A DNA stretch of 64,000 bases from Solen grandis (GCA_021229015.1 CM037779.1:248001-312000); one strand, 5' to 3'. Shown: positions 23,468 through 33,730, counted from the first letter of the stretch. Translations and numbers: made by a program. Notes: generated by a model from the sequence alone, not told the origin.

Positions 23468-24669
23468 GGGTTAGGAACTTACCGATAAAAGTTACATGTG
23501 GAACTATTTCTAAAGCTCTTACGCTACCCTCAATTTGAGGTCTAAAAGCTTCAACATGAATTCTACATTTGAGCTTGTTGATTGCTGTCGAAGACGTTGC
23601 GAAATTTGTCTGACACGTTTGGCGTCTAAGTCCGGGAAAATGTCATAGACACTATCAGATATGGGGGTGAAATATCCGGCCTGAAGCGTGTCAGAATATG
23701 CCGAATCTTGGGACTCGTAGCCGACAGAATGTACACCCCGCCGGTAGGAGAAGTTTGATAAATCCTGAGGTAAAATAAAAGAATAAAAATGCTTTTAGCC
23801 ACGATGGAGGCAATACAAACTAATAAACACTTTGTAAATATATAATCAAAATACTTTATTAAATGAATTATATGAAAAAGGGAATGTGGAGAAATAGCAA
23901 CTAAAATAATGTTTTATTAATTAAATTTAATTATATTTCTAATTATTTATTCTATAAATCCATTGTTAATTTTATTTTATTTTTATACAATAGTAATGGA
24001 TATCATTTGAGTACGTCAAAAACCAAGCAACAGGTTTGTGATGAAAAAAATTGTGAACTAACAGATTTAGTTTACACATACAAAATGTACATTTATACAT
24101 TTGCAAGTTTGGGAAATGTGGCTACTAAAAAACTGATGTTGTTTAATAGTATGATACGGAAGCGCAAGTTCATCTTGTTTTTTAAGAGCCACCTACCTGA
24201 TAAATGTCAATATCTCGAATACAGTAATATGGGTTTTCTTCACTCTGAAATGAAAATAAATTATCATCATCAGCAGCAGCATAATTATTGCCATCATCAT
24301 CATCATCATCATCATCACCATTAATTCGAATTTATTGTTATAAAAAAAAACACCCCAGCAGCAAAAACAACAAGAACCAAAAAACGATAACAATTTTAAT
24401 AATTTAAAAAAAATGAATGAAAATAAAACGCGTTCTTATACCATTGCGCTTAATAATTAAATCTATTTTATATATTCAAGGAGTCTTCTTTTTAGGATAA
24501 AAATAATCCTGGAGAAGCAATACTATTCTCAAAATAAAATAACTATATATTGTATTACCTATTGATAGTAGTGTATATAAAATATAGAAAATGAGTTCGT
24601 AGGTTTGTATCACTCTTACCTCAAATCTTACGTCATCTGTGCCAGAAGCTGGGTCAGGTATAACATATA
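17820..24669 (-). CDS. tandem-CARD coiled-coil protein (RLR-type CARDs, no helicase)
   Basis: Minus-strand exons in transcription order: 24669-24620, 24244-24197, 23764-23483, 23281-23150, 22627-22292, 19938-19747, 18235-17820, with stop TAG at 17822-17820. Visible coding length is about 480 residues; the start is not certain. Domains: an N-terminal region with Tyr/Ser motifs (exon 23764-23483); CARD1 (FRPQIEGSV to ALETAGYKYIVNLLKG); CARD2 (KLLRLFTPAIMKDM, DADKEEI, WYEIFLEVLETCGLGHLVEY); a coiled coil (AERDRLEQQIQYWNQKR); and a hydrophilic tail ending WGVYNV with a SDSGLGSLPSS motif. Both CARDs resemble those of RIG-I/MDA5. Like other CARD proteins it probably acts through CARD-CARD contacts in cytosolic innate signalling. 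Introns from 23483 onward are all phase 1. No helicase, caspase, kinase or C-terminal membrane segment is seen, so a MAVS-type anchor is not supported. Exon 23764-23483 is one base short. Confidence 0.85.
19440..19715. repeat. SINE-like composite in CARD intron
   Basis: A reverse tRNA-like B box (GGAGTTCGAACCC) at about 19471 is followed on the plus strand by a 3' SINE-type tail ending GTGGTGTTAAACAAACAAAC. It is probably one or two old SINEs; the boundaries are not sharp. Confidence 0.5.
20355..20520 (+). repeat. SINE family A, internally deleted 3' part
   Basis: Matches the family A body from the CTCAGCATA motif to CTGTCGGTGGGACATTAAAT. The GGTAGTTCCAGGACTGGTTG segment is missing. It lies in the CARD gene intron 19939-22291. 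Confidence 0.8.
20611..20651. repeat. three tandem copies of a 14 bp unit
   Basis: CAGGTAGGTTTATA is repeated three times in a row in the CARD gene intron, the last copy ending differently. Confidence 0.9.
21139..21425 (+). repeat. SINE family A, full-length
   Basis: tRNA-like head GGTGGCCGAGAGGTTAGAGC with B box GGTTCGACCC, the family body GGTAGTTCCAGGACTGATTG, and tail CTGTCGGTGGGAC-like. It lies in the CARD gene intron. Confidence 0.88.
21975..22183. repeat. TTAA-flanked MITE-like element, family D
   Basis: TTAACCCTTGACGTCATGAA at the left and GAGGTAAAGGATTAA at the right make weak terminal inverted repeats within TTAA. The body is related to 16115-16345. Confidence 0.6.
22292..23281 (-). 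CDS. CARD gene exons encoding the end of CARD1 and CARD2
   Basis: Exon 23281-23150 gives DDIEPYRLIARRSPREAMSR and GKWQTFLMALETAG, the second half of CARD1. Exon 22627-22292 continues with YKYIVNLLKG and then a whole second CARD. The spacing and the W-x-x-F-L-x-A-L-x-x-x-G-Y signature match the tandem CARDs of RIG-I-like receptors. Both exons enter and leave in phase 1, so this block can be moved or duplicated without breaking frame. Confidence 0.87.
23433..23470. repeat. (GA)n and G-run
   Basis: A GA dinucleotide tract runs into 13 consecutive G, immediately 3' (plus strand) of the CARD gene acceptor region. The run is prone to sequencing error and lies 13 bp from the donor of exon 23764-23483. 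Confidence 0.95.
23483..23764 (-). CDS. CARD gene exon: N-terminal region plus start of CARD1, with frame conflict
   Basis: The exon starts after a good acceptor (TTTTATTTTACCTCAG on the minus strand), is 282 nt long and ends at a GTAAGT donor. Entering in phase 0 from exon 24244-24197, the first part reads well (DLSNFSYRRGVHSVGYESQD, then VYDIFPDLDAKRVRQISQRL) but ends in a stop before the donor. The last part reads CARD1 (INKLKCRIHVEAFRPQIE, then ALEIVPHVTFI) in another frame that exits in phase 1, as the next exon requires. One extra base near the middle reconciles both sides. It could be an assembly error, an allele-specific lesion or two alternative transcripts. Confidence 0.75.
24286..24319. 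repeat. (CAT)n microsatellite
   Basis: Eleven or so CAT repeats, giving spurious poly-His and poly-Met frames. Confidence 0.95.
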
Positions 24670-24713
24670 CTGAAACCTTGAATAGTAACGTTTCATTAGA
24701 AGTAAGATGGTAA

Positions 24714-24808
24714 ATGATGAATGAATGAATTAATAAACGGATAAATGAATAAACGAATGAACGAACGAACGAACGAACGTACGAATGAATGAATGAATGA
24801 ATGAATGA
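24714..24808. repeat. (GAAT)n/(GAAC)n microsatellite
   Basis: Tetranucleotide array of GAAT and GAAC with a short interruption around GTAC. Confidence 0.95.
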
Positions 24809-24872
24809 AAAAAGTAAAAAGGGAGGAACGATTTCATAGTCAAATATCATTCAAATATTTTTCCTTTATAGC

Positions 24873-24990
24873 AAGAGAAAGAGAATCCTTAATTAGGCTA
24901 GTTTGTTTCAGAGAGAGAGAGAGAGAGAGGGGGGGATCCCTATTTAGGCTAGTTCGTTTTAGAGAGAGAGAAAGAGAGAGAGAGAGAGAT
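24873..24990. repeat. GA-rich minisatellite at the left duplication boundary
   Basis: About two units of a sequence like ATTTAGGCTAGTTCGTTTCA followed by a GA tract and, in one, a G-run. An extra unit is present in the second duplicate (31465-31568). The duplication junction lies in the G-run at 24929-24935. Confidence 0.85.
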
Positions 24991-24993
24991 TAC

Positions 24994-25059
24994 CTCTGGT
25001 TCATTTGCTGGGTTATTCTTCCGTTTACAAAAGCATAACGTCGAATACTCCTGCCCCAT
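24994..25059 (-). CDS. possible first coding exon of the CARD gene (copy 1)
   Basis: On the minus strand, an ATG at 25059 opens MGQEYSTLCFCKRKNNPANE-like sequence for 22 codons up to a GTAATC donor. An N-terminal Met-Gly with nearby Cys residues could be a lipid-modification signal (inference). It exits in phase 0, whereas exon 24669-24620 needs phase 1, so another small exon would be required between them. It lies inside the tandem duplication and is repeated unchanged at 31573-31638. Confidence 0.25.
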
Positions 25060-25374
25060 CCTCTACACACCGTATCTTCAGTGTAACTAACTTAAGCGTA
25101 AAAAATTGTCATCTTATTAGATGACAGTTTAAAAAACCCAAAAGGGGATTTCCAATTAAACAGGAAGCTATTCAGTCAAATGACTCAATGTATATTTAAC
25201 TTTGCATATCATCCTATAAATTGAAATATATCATTCCTCTCAGATCCAGTCTCTGTACGTCACTTTGAAAATGTGTTCCAACTCCCTACCCTGCAACACA
25301 CCTGTCCCACCCTTATCCTCACGTGCTATAATGCTTGGGTTTCCGTGTTATATAAATAGGAAAAACAAATATAG

Positions 25375-25722
25375 ACTCCATTACATAAAGTGGACATTGT
25401 TATCCTTTTGACCTTTGTCCTACATATTATTTCGAAACTATATGCGGTACCCACCTGTCTAAAAACAAAATCAGTCAATCAAATGAGTGTCCGGTCGTCC
25501 ACCAAACAATCCATGATATCGTGGCAGACTCCAGTGACCTTTAAATGTAAATGTACTTTTAATAAAGACATCTATTTTAGATTGTCCAACCAGGCATCGG
25601 GTTCACTGTATAGTGTACATATACTATATTTTGACAAGTACTTCGTAAAACTAATTGATATGTTTATCACTCAAGGAGACCTTCACCCAGGATTTAATTA
25701 TGGGGCTAAAATTCATGTATGA
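25375..25722 (+). CDS. unrecognised open frame, identical in both duplicates
   Basis: A 116-codon stretch free of stops, without an in-frame ATG until about 25484 (79 codons from there). Its start region is hydrophobic (IVILLTFVLHII). A TATAAATA sequence lies at about 25351, some 30 bp upstream. The copy at 31954-32301 is identical. I do not recognise the protein. It could be an exon of a small gene, a transposon relic or chance. Confidence 0.2.
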   Translation, partial: TPLHKVDIVILLTFVLHIISKLYAVPTCLKTKSVNQMSVRSSTKQSMISWQTPVTFKCKCTFNKDIYFRLSNQASGSLYSVHILYFDKYFVKLIDMFITQGDLHPGFNYGAKIHV

Positions 25723-27158
25723 AACGCACACACACACACACAGCTACACTCAGAAAAAAAAATCCTAAAAGAGTCTAGCTTAAAGAAAAAACTGCCGAGT
25801 AAAAAAAGTTAATTCTAGTTAAATGATTTGTAAAAACCAAAACCCCCTGAGTGTTGCTCTGTCGCCTAGGACTTGTATCTAGTGATTTCACACAGGGTAG
25901 TTTATATTTCGGGTTTCATCATTTTAACCATTTTACACAACGTTTTACCACTAAAAATGTAAATACATACATATATAAACTTTTCAGTATGAACACGATG
26001 CTAGCGACAAGCAAGCTCATTTCGAATATATCTCCTAAGGAAGCCATATATCACAAGATAAGATCGAATGGAATTTTGAACGACTTCCATCGGTAGAAAA
26101 TGTCTATAGAAAGAAAAAAAGTAACAAAGTTTGCTGAAATGATAAATTGCTGAAATATATGCTTCGTATTCATGAAATCGGACTGAATTTTTCTTTGATA
26201 AATACATGTATATACATGTTGTATTATCAAAACACTTCTCGTATATCCTTTACATTGGGATCTGTTTCGGTCCGACTGTTATGAAATATATTACTACAGT
26301 ATTATATAACGTGTGGTTCTACAATGTGGTTTGTAGAGCAATTTTAAGCTCAGTTGCCTCGAGTGCTGTTAGTATTTTACTTCTTCATCAATTTGAATGG
26401 GAAATAGAGCGTGTGAAGATTTTGCCCTATATATAGGCTCTAATGATAATTTTGTCATATGGGTAGCATCTACCAACATTCGGGAAATCATTTTAAGTGA
26501 TAACAAAGTTTCACGAACTCTGACGGTTTTTTCGAATGTTGGGAAATACTCCAATAAAGGATAAACAGGAGAAAATCAGTTCAAAGCATGGGCTGACTGA
26601 GCTTCATTCCACTCACATGATGCATTTATAATACCATTGTTTTTTTCCCCAAAATATATACTTATAAAGCATTTAAAAAAATCATTATGCATGTATAGTA
26701 TTGAGACGACCAGTGGGGCATGTACCCGTAATTGGTCAATTTGATCATTAAATTGTTTAAATATGATATAGTGTCAAACCTGTTTTTTACCGATTACAAT
26801 GGCTTAATGGGTTCCTTTATTTTGATCTAGAAAATTTTATTGAACATGATAATAGTTAAGTTATAGCACATATCGTTTTGTTGGCCGAATCCGATGACGA
26901 GCTTCAATTTTTATTCCGCCTGAAGTGATTGGTGTTATATAAATGACACGCATGTTAGTTCCACCAAAAGCAATATAGTTGTTAGTCTATTTTAGACCAA
27001 ATTTAAAGGCACGTGCAACTTCTCAGTTTATGTGTGGTCCAAGCCATGTTTTGATGGAGTAGTTTTTAATAAACAATTCAGAGTGCATGTTGTGCAATAG
27101 GTTTACTCATTGCAAAAATGTAAAAGTATTGGCGGTCTCCCCTGCAATGTATGATGCA

Positions 27159-27382
27159 GTAAGTTCTAGTCCTCCTCTGTGGGGATACCGCCCAGCATAT
27201 ATGAGTAGTTTCAGGACTTGTTGGCCCGGTGTCAGGATAATGTGACTAGGTGTGGCATCATGCCACATGTCTACGGCGTGATACAGGAGTATGGCAACAC
27301 TATATCTGTCTCAAGTAGACATCGTCTCTAAATGATTGAAATACTGTCGGTGGGACTTTAAACCCAATAAACAAACAAAGAT
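27159..27382 (+). repeat. SINE family A, headless copy in duplicate 1
   Basis: Family body (GGTGTGGCATCATGCCACAT and tail CTGTCGGTGGGACTTTAAAC). The same insertion exists in duplicate 2 at 33731-33952, so it predates the duplication. Confidence 0.88.
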
Positions 27383-27967
27383 TTTTTCCTTGGTGTTTGC
27401 AAATACACACCAAATGTTGGACTGGCGATTGAAATGACCTGAAGTCCCCCGATTGTCCGTCAGTGGAACTTCACTGCTTAATGCTGATCAGACTGAGCAA
27501 ATATTGTGGAATGCAGATTTACCAAACGTATTGCACTCTGGGCATACAGTAAGCAAACCTGGCATGTAAAAACAAGTATTATAATGTTAAATTATTTTTA
27601 ATAACGAAGGATTTAAACATATACTTGTGTTTACAAAGTCGCAATGCTCGTAGTTGTTGAGGCTATATCCTTGAATAACTTTGTCTATAGCTGGCAAACT
27701 TGTTTAAATATTAATATTGGGCCGTCTGGCCGTCGGTCGTAATAAATTAAGATTGTATAGTTCTGTGAAATCTGACTATAAAACTGAAACAATCTACCAC
27801 CTGCTCAACGATTAACTTTAGTTGATTAAGATAAGGGGTTGCCATTGCAGTTTGACAAGTGCATTCAAGAGATCGCTTGAATGCACCCGTAATGAATTTG
27901 AATTATTATATTTACATATTTTGTGCACACTTTGTAGCAATTTCTAAGATGAACTTGGTCTCGTTGT

Positions 27968-28082
27968 TGTTGTTGTTGTATTGGGGTTTACCGTCGTTGC
28001 GATAGTATTTCTATCATATAGCGACGTCCAGCTAATTACAGGTGGAGGAAGACCCCGAGTACACAGAGGTACCCGGGTCGTC
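27968..28082 (-). repeat. SINE family B insertion with target-site duplication
   Basis: Minus-strand 3' half of family B: (GTT)n, then TTGGGGTTTACCGTCG, then CTGGACGTCGCTATATGA-like sequence in reverse. It is flanked by GTCTCGT on both sides. In duplicate 2 the site is empty (GAACTTCGTCTCGTATATTG around 34523-34542), so the insertion postdates the duplication. Confidence 0.9.
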
Positions 28083-28089
28083 TCGTATA

Positions 28090-28520
28090 TTGTACACGTC
28101 GGAAATAAAACATATAGGATCTGACATGAATTGTTATTTCATATAAAATTTTACTACATGAAAATTTTATTAAGCGAGGCTCTGTCAGATTCTTTTTATC
28201 ATATGACTCATACTGACAGTAAAACGGACAAACAACATCAATGAACGGATAGCCTGGATTACCTGCCCCTGTCACTTTGTTATGCTATTGCGTAGCCTAG
28301 TACGCCGGGAACCAGACAAACGAACGGACTTTGAACAAGTTACTACTTGTAATCTAACACCAAGATAAAAGTTTCAAATAATAACTGAAAATAAGGATTA
28401 AACCTGTATATTTCTCATACATTTTCAACATCATATGAGTAATACATCTTTTTTGATCAAATTTAGTTGCATCAAACACATTTAAGCCAGTTGTTCGAGT
28501 TCAACACAATGTAAGGGGAG
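28090..28520. repeat. dispersed repeat shared with 34530-34960 and, inverted, 53735-54090
   Basis: Blocks such as GGATCTGACATGAATTGTTA, TAATCTAACACCAAG and ATTTTCAACATCATATGA recur in reverse orientation at 53735-54090. This marks it as a transposon-type repeat of unknown class. At 53735-54090 part of it forms a hairpin around TCATATCAAATTTTACT. Confidence 0.7.
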
Positions 28521-29243
28521 GTAACTACTGCGTGGAGTTTGGCATTCACTGAGTGTAACAGCCTAGTACCGCCCCCTTTTAACCAAATTACATTTTTGTT
28601 TCATTTTGCGAGGTAGAAAAAGTTCAGGTTTGACGTTCTTGTTTCTTTCCGAGTACGTCTTTTTTGCTACTTCAAGTTTGTGTTTCTTTTTGAAAAGTAT
28701 ATGGAAATCCCTATTTTATCATTCTAAAATCATTTCCTTTCTTTTAAAAAAATTAAGATTGTACATAAAATGGAAAAAAAGCTGTGAATATTGTTGAAAT
28801 AAGTATTTGTTGGTGTTTTTCTATTAATTGTTGTTTTTATTAAATAGTACACAAGTATTACCTCCTGAGTATTTCAATTCAATTTTTTAGCTAGCAATAT
28901 AATCGTAAAAAAAACCAGGTGACACTTTTATTTTTGAAGCTTCGATATTTGAGATTAATTATCTGACTCGAAAAGTTGATCATTTTTAACGTTGAAAACA
29001 TAAACATATTCTGTTTTATAATTTGCCATCGGTATTATGTAATGACGGAATGACAGAATGACAGAAAAAAAAAGAAAAGTGATTTTATTTTCATCAGGAG
29101 TTCAACATTGAACAAGCAGCCGTTTACATAGTCAGCAAAATCATCATTGTGTAGTTATTTTGATTTGATTATAAAAAAATAATGTTTCCAACATTTTATT
29201 TACTAGAACTTATGTTCAATTAAGTTCATATCAACAAGATATT

Positions 29244-29525
29244 TCAACTTTTCACTAATTTCTCTAATAACCAACATACTAGAACTGAAATGTTCTTTTT
29301 GTTGATATTAAATATGCAGTTTGTGATAACTGCACGATGAAAGAAGTGCATTTGCAAAAAGTTTTGTTCACTGTTTTGGATCATTTGTAATGATAGCATT
29401 TCTATGATGCTACTTTCAGAAGGATTTGGAAGCTCCGTATCCATATTGGTCCTGGATGTGCTTGGAAGGATATAGTTGATGCTACTGGACCTTGAGTATC
29501 TTCAGGAATGGTTGAAGTGAACAAT
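29244..29525 (-). pseudogene. unrecognised decayed coding-like segment (copy 1)
   Basis: On the minus strand a frame runs from SINYILPSTSRTNMDTELPN to SVLVCWLLEKLVKS. A second frame just upstream (SDDDMLRTKDISQFHSSE) looks continuous with it after a frameshift. It is duplicated at 35710-35991. I cannot name the family; a transposon-encoded protein is possible. Confidence 0.3.
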
Positions 29526-30132
29526 TCACTGCTGTGGAATTGACTAATGTCCTTTGTTCGCAACATATCATCATCTGAATCAAAAAGTCTTATTCAAATG
29601 GACCGTCTATCAAAAATTCGCCGAAGCTGGCCATCACTCTGTGGACCGATCACCACTGCAGACGACATGGTTCTGTGGCGAATTAGCAACACTTGTTGTT
29701 TTTTGTCAAATAAAAGTTTATATTCACTTTTCATTATTATAATTATACTAAAACTTTTTTTTGATGTTATATATTACTTTTGATGTTTTATGTTCTCGCA
29801 AATAAATATACTATTTCTCTTCGCAATGTTATAGTTTTGATAGGAAATGCGATGTGCGCTATGCTTTGCATATAGAATGAAGTCATATTTATATTACTAC
29901 GCCAGTTATCTGGAAGTGCTTTCAAGGCAAATGGAACAACACTGCTCTCCCAATCAAAATACGTGTGTGATGTAATCATCATCTTTATATTTCATGGGTT
30001 TGTAACACATTTGCTTAATCAAAATTAGAGGCTCTATGTTGCTTTAATAGATTTTACGAACGCATTTGAATAGTTGGTGAGAGATATCATTTGGTATAAA
30101 CTTATAAAACTTGGTTTGAGAGGTAAACTATA

Positions 30133-30290
30133 GTTCAACCTGTATTATAGGCCGCCTGTATTAAGCGGTCAACCTGCATTTAACGATCAGTTTTGATATT
30201 ACCAAACTAGCATGTTGTTATATGCTTAACCTTCATTTAGCGAACACCTCTGTTAAGCGGCCACTCTCTCTTGGTCCCTTGATGGACTGT
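30133..30290. repeat. element with repeated TTAAGCGGTCA-type motifs
   Basis: Contains degenerate direct repeats of (C)CTGTATTAAGCGGTCAACC, TTTAACGATCAG, TTTAGCGAACACC and TTAAGCGGCCACTC. It is duplicated at 36597-36745. This is typical of a small interspersed repeat found in many invertebrate genomes (inference from memory of the motif). Confidence 0.5.
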
Positions 30291-31213
30291 TTTACACAAT
30301 TTTGAATGTATTAGATATTATTAAGTTAATATATAAACATGTTGGATCAACTCTATAACATGTAATGATTTTGTTTGTTTATGTTCAGGTCGTCAAGGGG
30401 AATCACTCTCTACTATTTTTTTCTTATTCTGTAAAACAAATATTGAATTACATATTTATATAAAATTGGTTTTAAGAATTGAAGGAATCTACTCGTGCAT
30501 GAGCTTATGTTATATTTGAAAATTTTAATTTATATCATGGGTTGCGATCCCGTCTATCGGATAGCTTATGAATTCCTCTAATACCAATCTTCTTAGGGAA
30601 CACCTTTTCCCAGGATACCACTGTATGCTATTTAGGAGGAGTTGGTAATCAGTGTTGACAAATCTGTCTTCAGATTTCGCGTTTTGAACAAGTCCTTAGC
30701 AAATGGAAACGTGTTTTCACCTAGTAACAAGAAAAGATTAAAACAAAATGTTTTGATGGATGGTTAATAACAAGTATACTGTCCCTCTCTATTTCTCTTT
30801 TCTACTGTTTTGACCTTATAAACTTACCCTACCTATGCACAGGACCTTTATACTAAATATAAAATAAAAATAAATAAATAATAATAATAATAATGACCTC
30901 TCTTAATATTATTTACATATAGAGAGACAGTTATTACTTTATAATTTTCCCTGCACGAGTCTCGAGGCTCTCTAGGCTTAAAACAATATGACTCCCAATT
31001 AAGTAGCATTTTCCATATATTTTATGGCATCTTGTGGATGTGTTGAAATTTAAACTTTGAATCCTGACAGCGAACACATTACAATTAAGATAAAAAGTGC
31101 ATGGGTAGAAAACATATAATTGGAGAGGTCATTTTTTAACTTTTTCTTAAAACTAGGAATTAAAATTTTAAAAAATCGACCTCTCCATATAATATTTTAC
31201 ATACAGAGGCCGT

Positions 31214-31224
31214 TATATATATAT

Positions 31225-31274
<50 letters not shown>
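31214..31274. repeat. (TA)n microsatellite, duplicate 1
   Basis: About 60 bp of alternating T and A; the shorter copy in duplicate 2 is at 37677-37712. Confidence 0.97.
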
Positions 31275-31278
<4 letters not shown>

Positions 31279-31536
31279 TGGTTATTTTTATGTTTAAATC
31301 AAAAGGAAGCAAATACAAATTAACAAAAGCAAAATAAAGGATTATAAGATTACTATTTAAAACAAACTATAAAAATATAACTCAAGAATTCCCAAAAATA
31401 AGAATTGAGAAAAAAAGAAGGTCCCAGCTGGAATCGAACTCATGACCTCTTGAAGGGGGGGGGGATCCCTATTTAGGCTAGTTCGTTTTAGAGAGAGAGA
31501 AAGAGAGAGAGAGACTCTTTATTTAGTCCAGTTCGT

Positions 31537-31571
<35 letters not shown>

Positions 31572-31572
31572 C

Positions 31573-31638
31573 CTCTGGTTCATTTGCTGGGTTATTCTTC
31601 CGTTTACAAAAGCATAACGTCGAATACTCCTGCCCCAT
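31573..31638 (-). pseudogene. duplicate of the possible CARD-gene first exon (copy 2)
   Basis: Same 66 nt as 24994-25059, with the donor intact. No further CARD-gene exon is found in copy 2, so it is either an orphan exon or an alternative distal first exon that could still splice to the downstream gene on the same strand. Confidence 0.25.
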
Positions 31639-31953
31639 CCTCTACACACCGTATCTTCAGTGTAACTAACTTAAGCGTAAAAAATTGTCATCTTATTAGA
31701 TGACAGTTTAAAAAACCCAAAAGGGGATTTCCAATTAAACAGGAAGCTATTCAGTCAAATGACTCAATGTATATTTAACTTTGCATATCATCCTATAAAT
31801 TGAAATATATCATTCCTCTCAGATCCAGTCTCTGTACGTCACTTTGAAAATGTGTTCCAACTCCCTACCCTGCAACACACCCGTCCCACCCTTATTCTCA
31901 CGTGCTATAATGCTTGGGTTTCCGTGTTATATAAATAGGAAAAACAAATATAG

Positions 31954-32301
31954 ACTCCATTACATAAAGTGGACATTGTTATCCTTTTGACCTTTGTCCT
32001 ACATATTATTTCGAAACTATATGCGGTACCCACCTGTCTAAAAACAAAATCAGTCAATCAAATGAGTGTCCGGTCGTCCACCAAACAATCCATGATATCG
32101 TGGCAGACTCCAGTGACCTTTAAATGTAAATGTACTTTTAATAAAGACATCTATTTTAGATTGTCCAACCAGGCATCGGGTTCACTGTATAGTGTACATA
32201 TACTATATTTTGACAAGTACTTCGTAAAACTAATTGATATGTTTATCACTCAAGGAGACCTTCACCCAGGATTTAATTATGGGGCTAAAATTCATGTATG
32301 A
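31954..32301 (+). CDS. unrecognised open frame, duplicate copy
   Basis: Identical to 25375-25722, including the upstream TATAAATA. Identity is expected from the recent duplication and by itself does not show selection. Confidence 0.2.
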   Translation, partial: TPLHKVDIVILLTFVLHIISKLYAVPTCLKTKSVNQMSVRSSTKQSMISWQTPVTFKCKCTFNKDIYFRLSNQASGSLYSVHILYFDKYFVKLIDMFITQGDLHPGFNYGAKIHV

Positions 32302-33730
32302 AACGCACACACACACACAGCTACACTCAGAAAAAAAAATCCTAAAAGAGTCTAGCTTAAAGAAAAAACTGCCGAGTAAAAAAAGTTAATTCTAGTTAAA
32401 TGATTTGTAAAAACCAAAACCCCCTGGTTGTTGCTCTGTCGCGTAGGACTTGTATCTAGTGATTTCACACAGGGTAGTTTATATTTCGGGTTTCATCATT
32501 TTAACCATTTTACACAACGTTTTACCACTAAAAATGTAAATATAAACTTTTCAGTATGAACACGATGCTAGCGACAAGCAAGCTCATTTCGAATATATCT
32601 CCTAAGGAAGCCATATATCACAAGATAAGATCAAATGGAATTTTGAACGACTTCCATCGGTAGAAAATGTCTATTGAAAGAAAAAAAGTAACAAAGTTTG
32701 CTGAAATGATAAATTGCTGAAATATATGCTTCGTATTCATGAAATCGGACTGAATTTTTCTTTGATAAATACATGTAATACATGTTGTATTATCAAAACA
32801 CTTCTCGTAGATCCTTTACATTGGGATCTGTTTCGGTCCAACTGTTATGAAATATATTACTACAGTATTATATAACGTGTGGTTCTACAATGTGGTTTGT
32901 AGAGCAATTTTAAGCTCAGTTGCCTCGAGTGCTGTTAGTATTTTATTTCTTCATCAATTTGAATGGGAAAAAGAGCGTGTGAAGATTTTGCCCTATATAT
33001 AGGCTCTAATGATAATTTTGTCATATGGGTAGCATCTACCAACATTCGGGAAATCATTTTAAGTGATAACAAAGTTTCACGAACTCTGACGGTTTTTTCG
33101 AATGTTGGGAAATACTCCAATAAAGGATAAACAGGAGAAAATCAGTTCAAAGCATGGGCTGACTGAGCTTCATTCCACTCACATGATGCATTTTTGATAT
33201 CATTAATTGTTATTTTTTCCAAAATATATACTTATAAAGCATTTAAAAAAAATCATTATGCATGTATAGTATTGAGACGACCAGTGGGGCATGTGCCCGT
33301 AATTGGTCAATTTGATCATTAAATTGTTTAAATATGATATAGTGTCAAACCTGTTTTTTTACCGATTACAATGGCTTAATGGGTTCCTTTATTTTGATCT
33401 AGAAAATTTTATTGAACATGATAATAGTTAAGTTATAGCACATATCGTTTTGTTGGCCGAATCCGATGACGAGCTTCAATTTTTATTCCGCCTGAAGTGA
33501 TTGGTGTTATATAAATGACACGCATGTTAATTCCACCAAAAGCAATATAGTTGTTAGTCTTTTTTAGACCAAATTTAAAGGCACGTGCAACTTCTCAGTT
33601 TATGTGTGGCCCAAGCCATGTTTTGATGGAGTAGTTTTTCATGAACATCTCCGAGTGCATGTTGTGCAATAGGTTTACTCATTGCAAAAATGTAAAAGTA
33701 TTGGTGATCTCCCCTGCAATGTATGATGCA

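Larger units (their letters stand above)
24929..31454. repeat. tandem duplication, copy 1 (about 6.5 kb)
   Basis: Direct repeat of 31455-37898. Long blocks are identical or differ by scattered substitutions and small indels; for example 25375-25722 matches 31954-32301 exactly. The left edge is a G-run after a GA tract; the right edge is a G-run inside a tRNA-like sequence. Copy 1 alone carries a SINE family B insertion (27968-28082). Apart from the possible CARD first exon and decayed open frames no gene is recognised in it. Confidence 0.96.

Noticed and set aside
24805..25038. Arg-Glu repeat open frame
   Set aside because: Produced by GA microsatellites at the duplication boundary.
31120..31323. 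Ile-Tyr repeat open frame
   Set aside because: Translation of a (TA)n tract.
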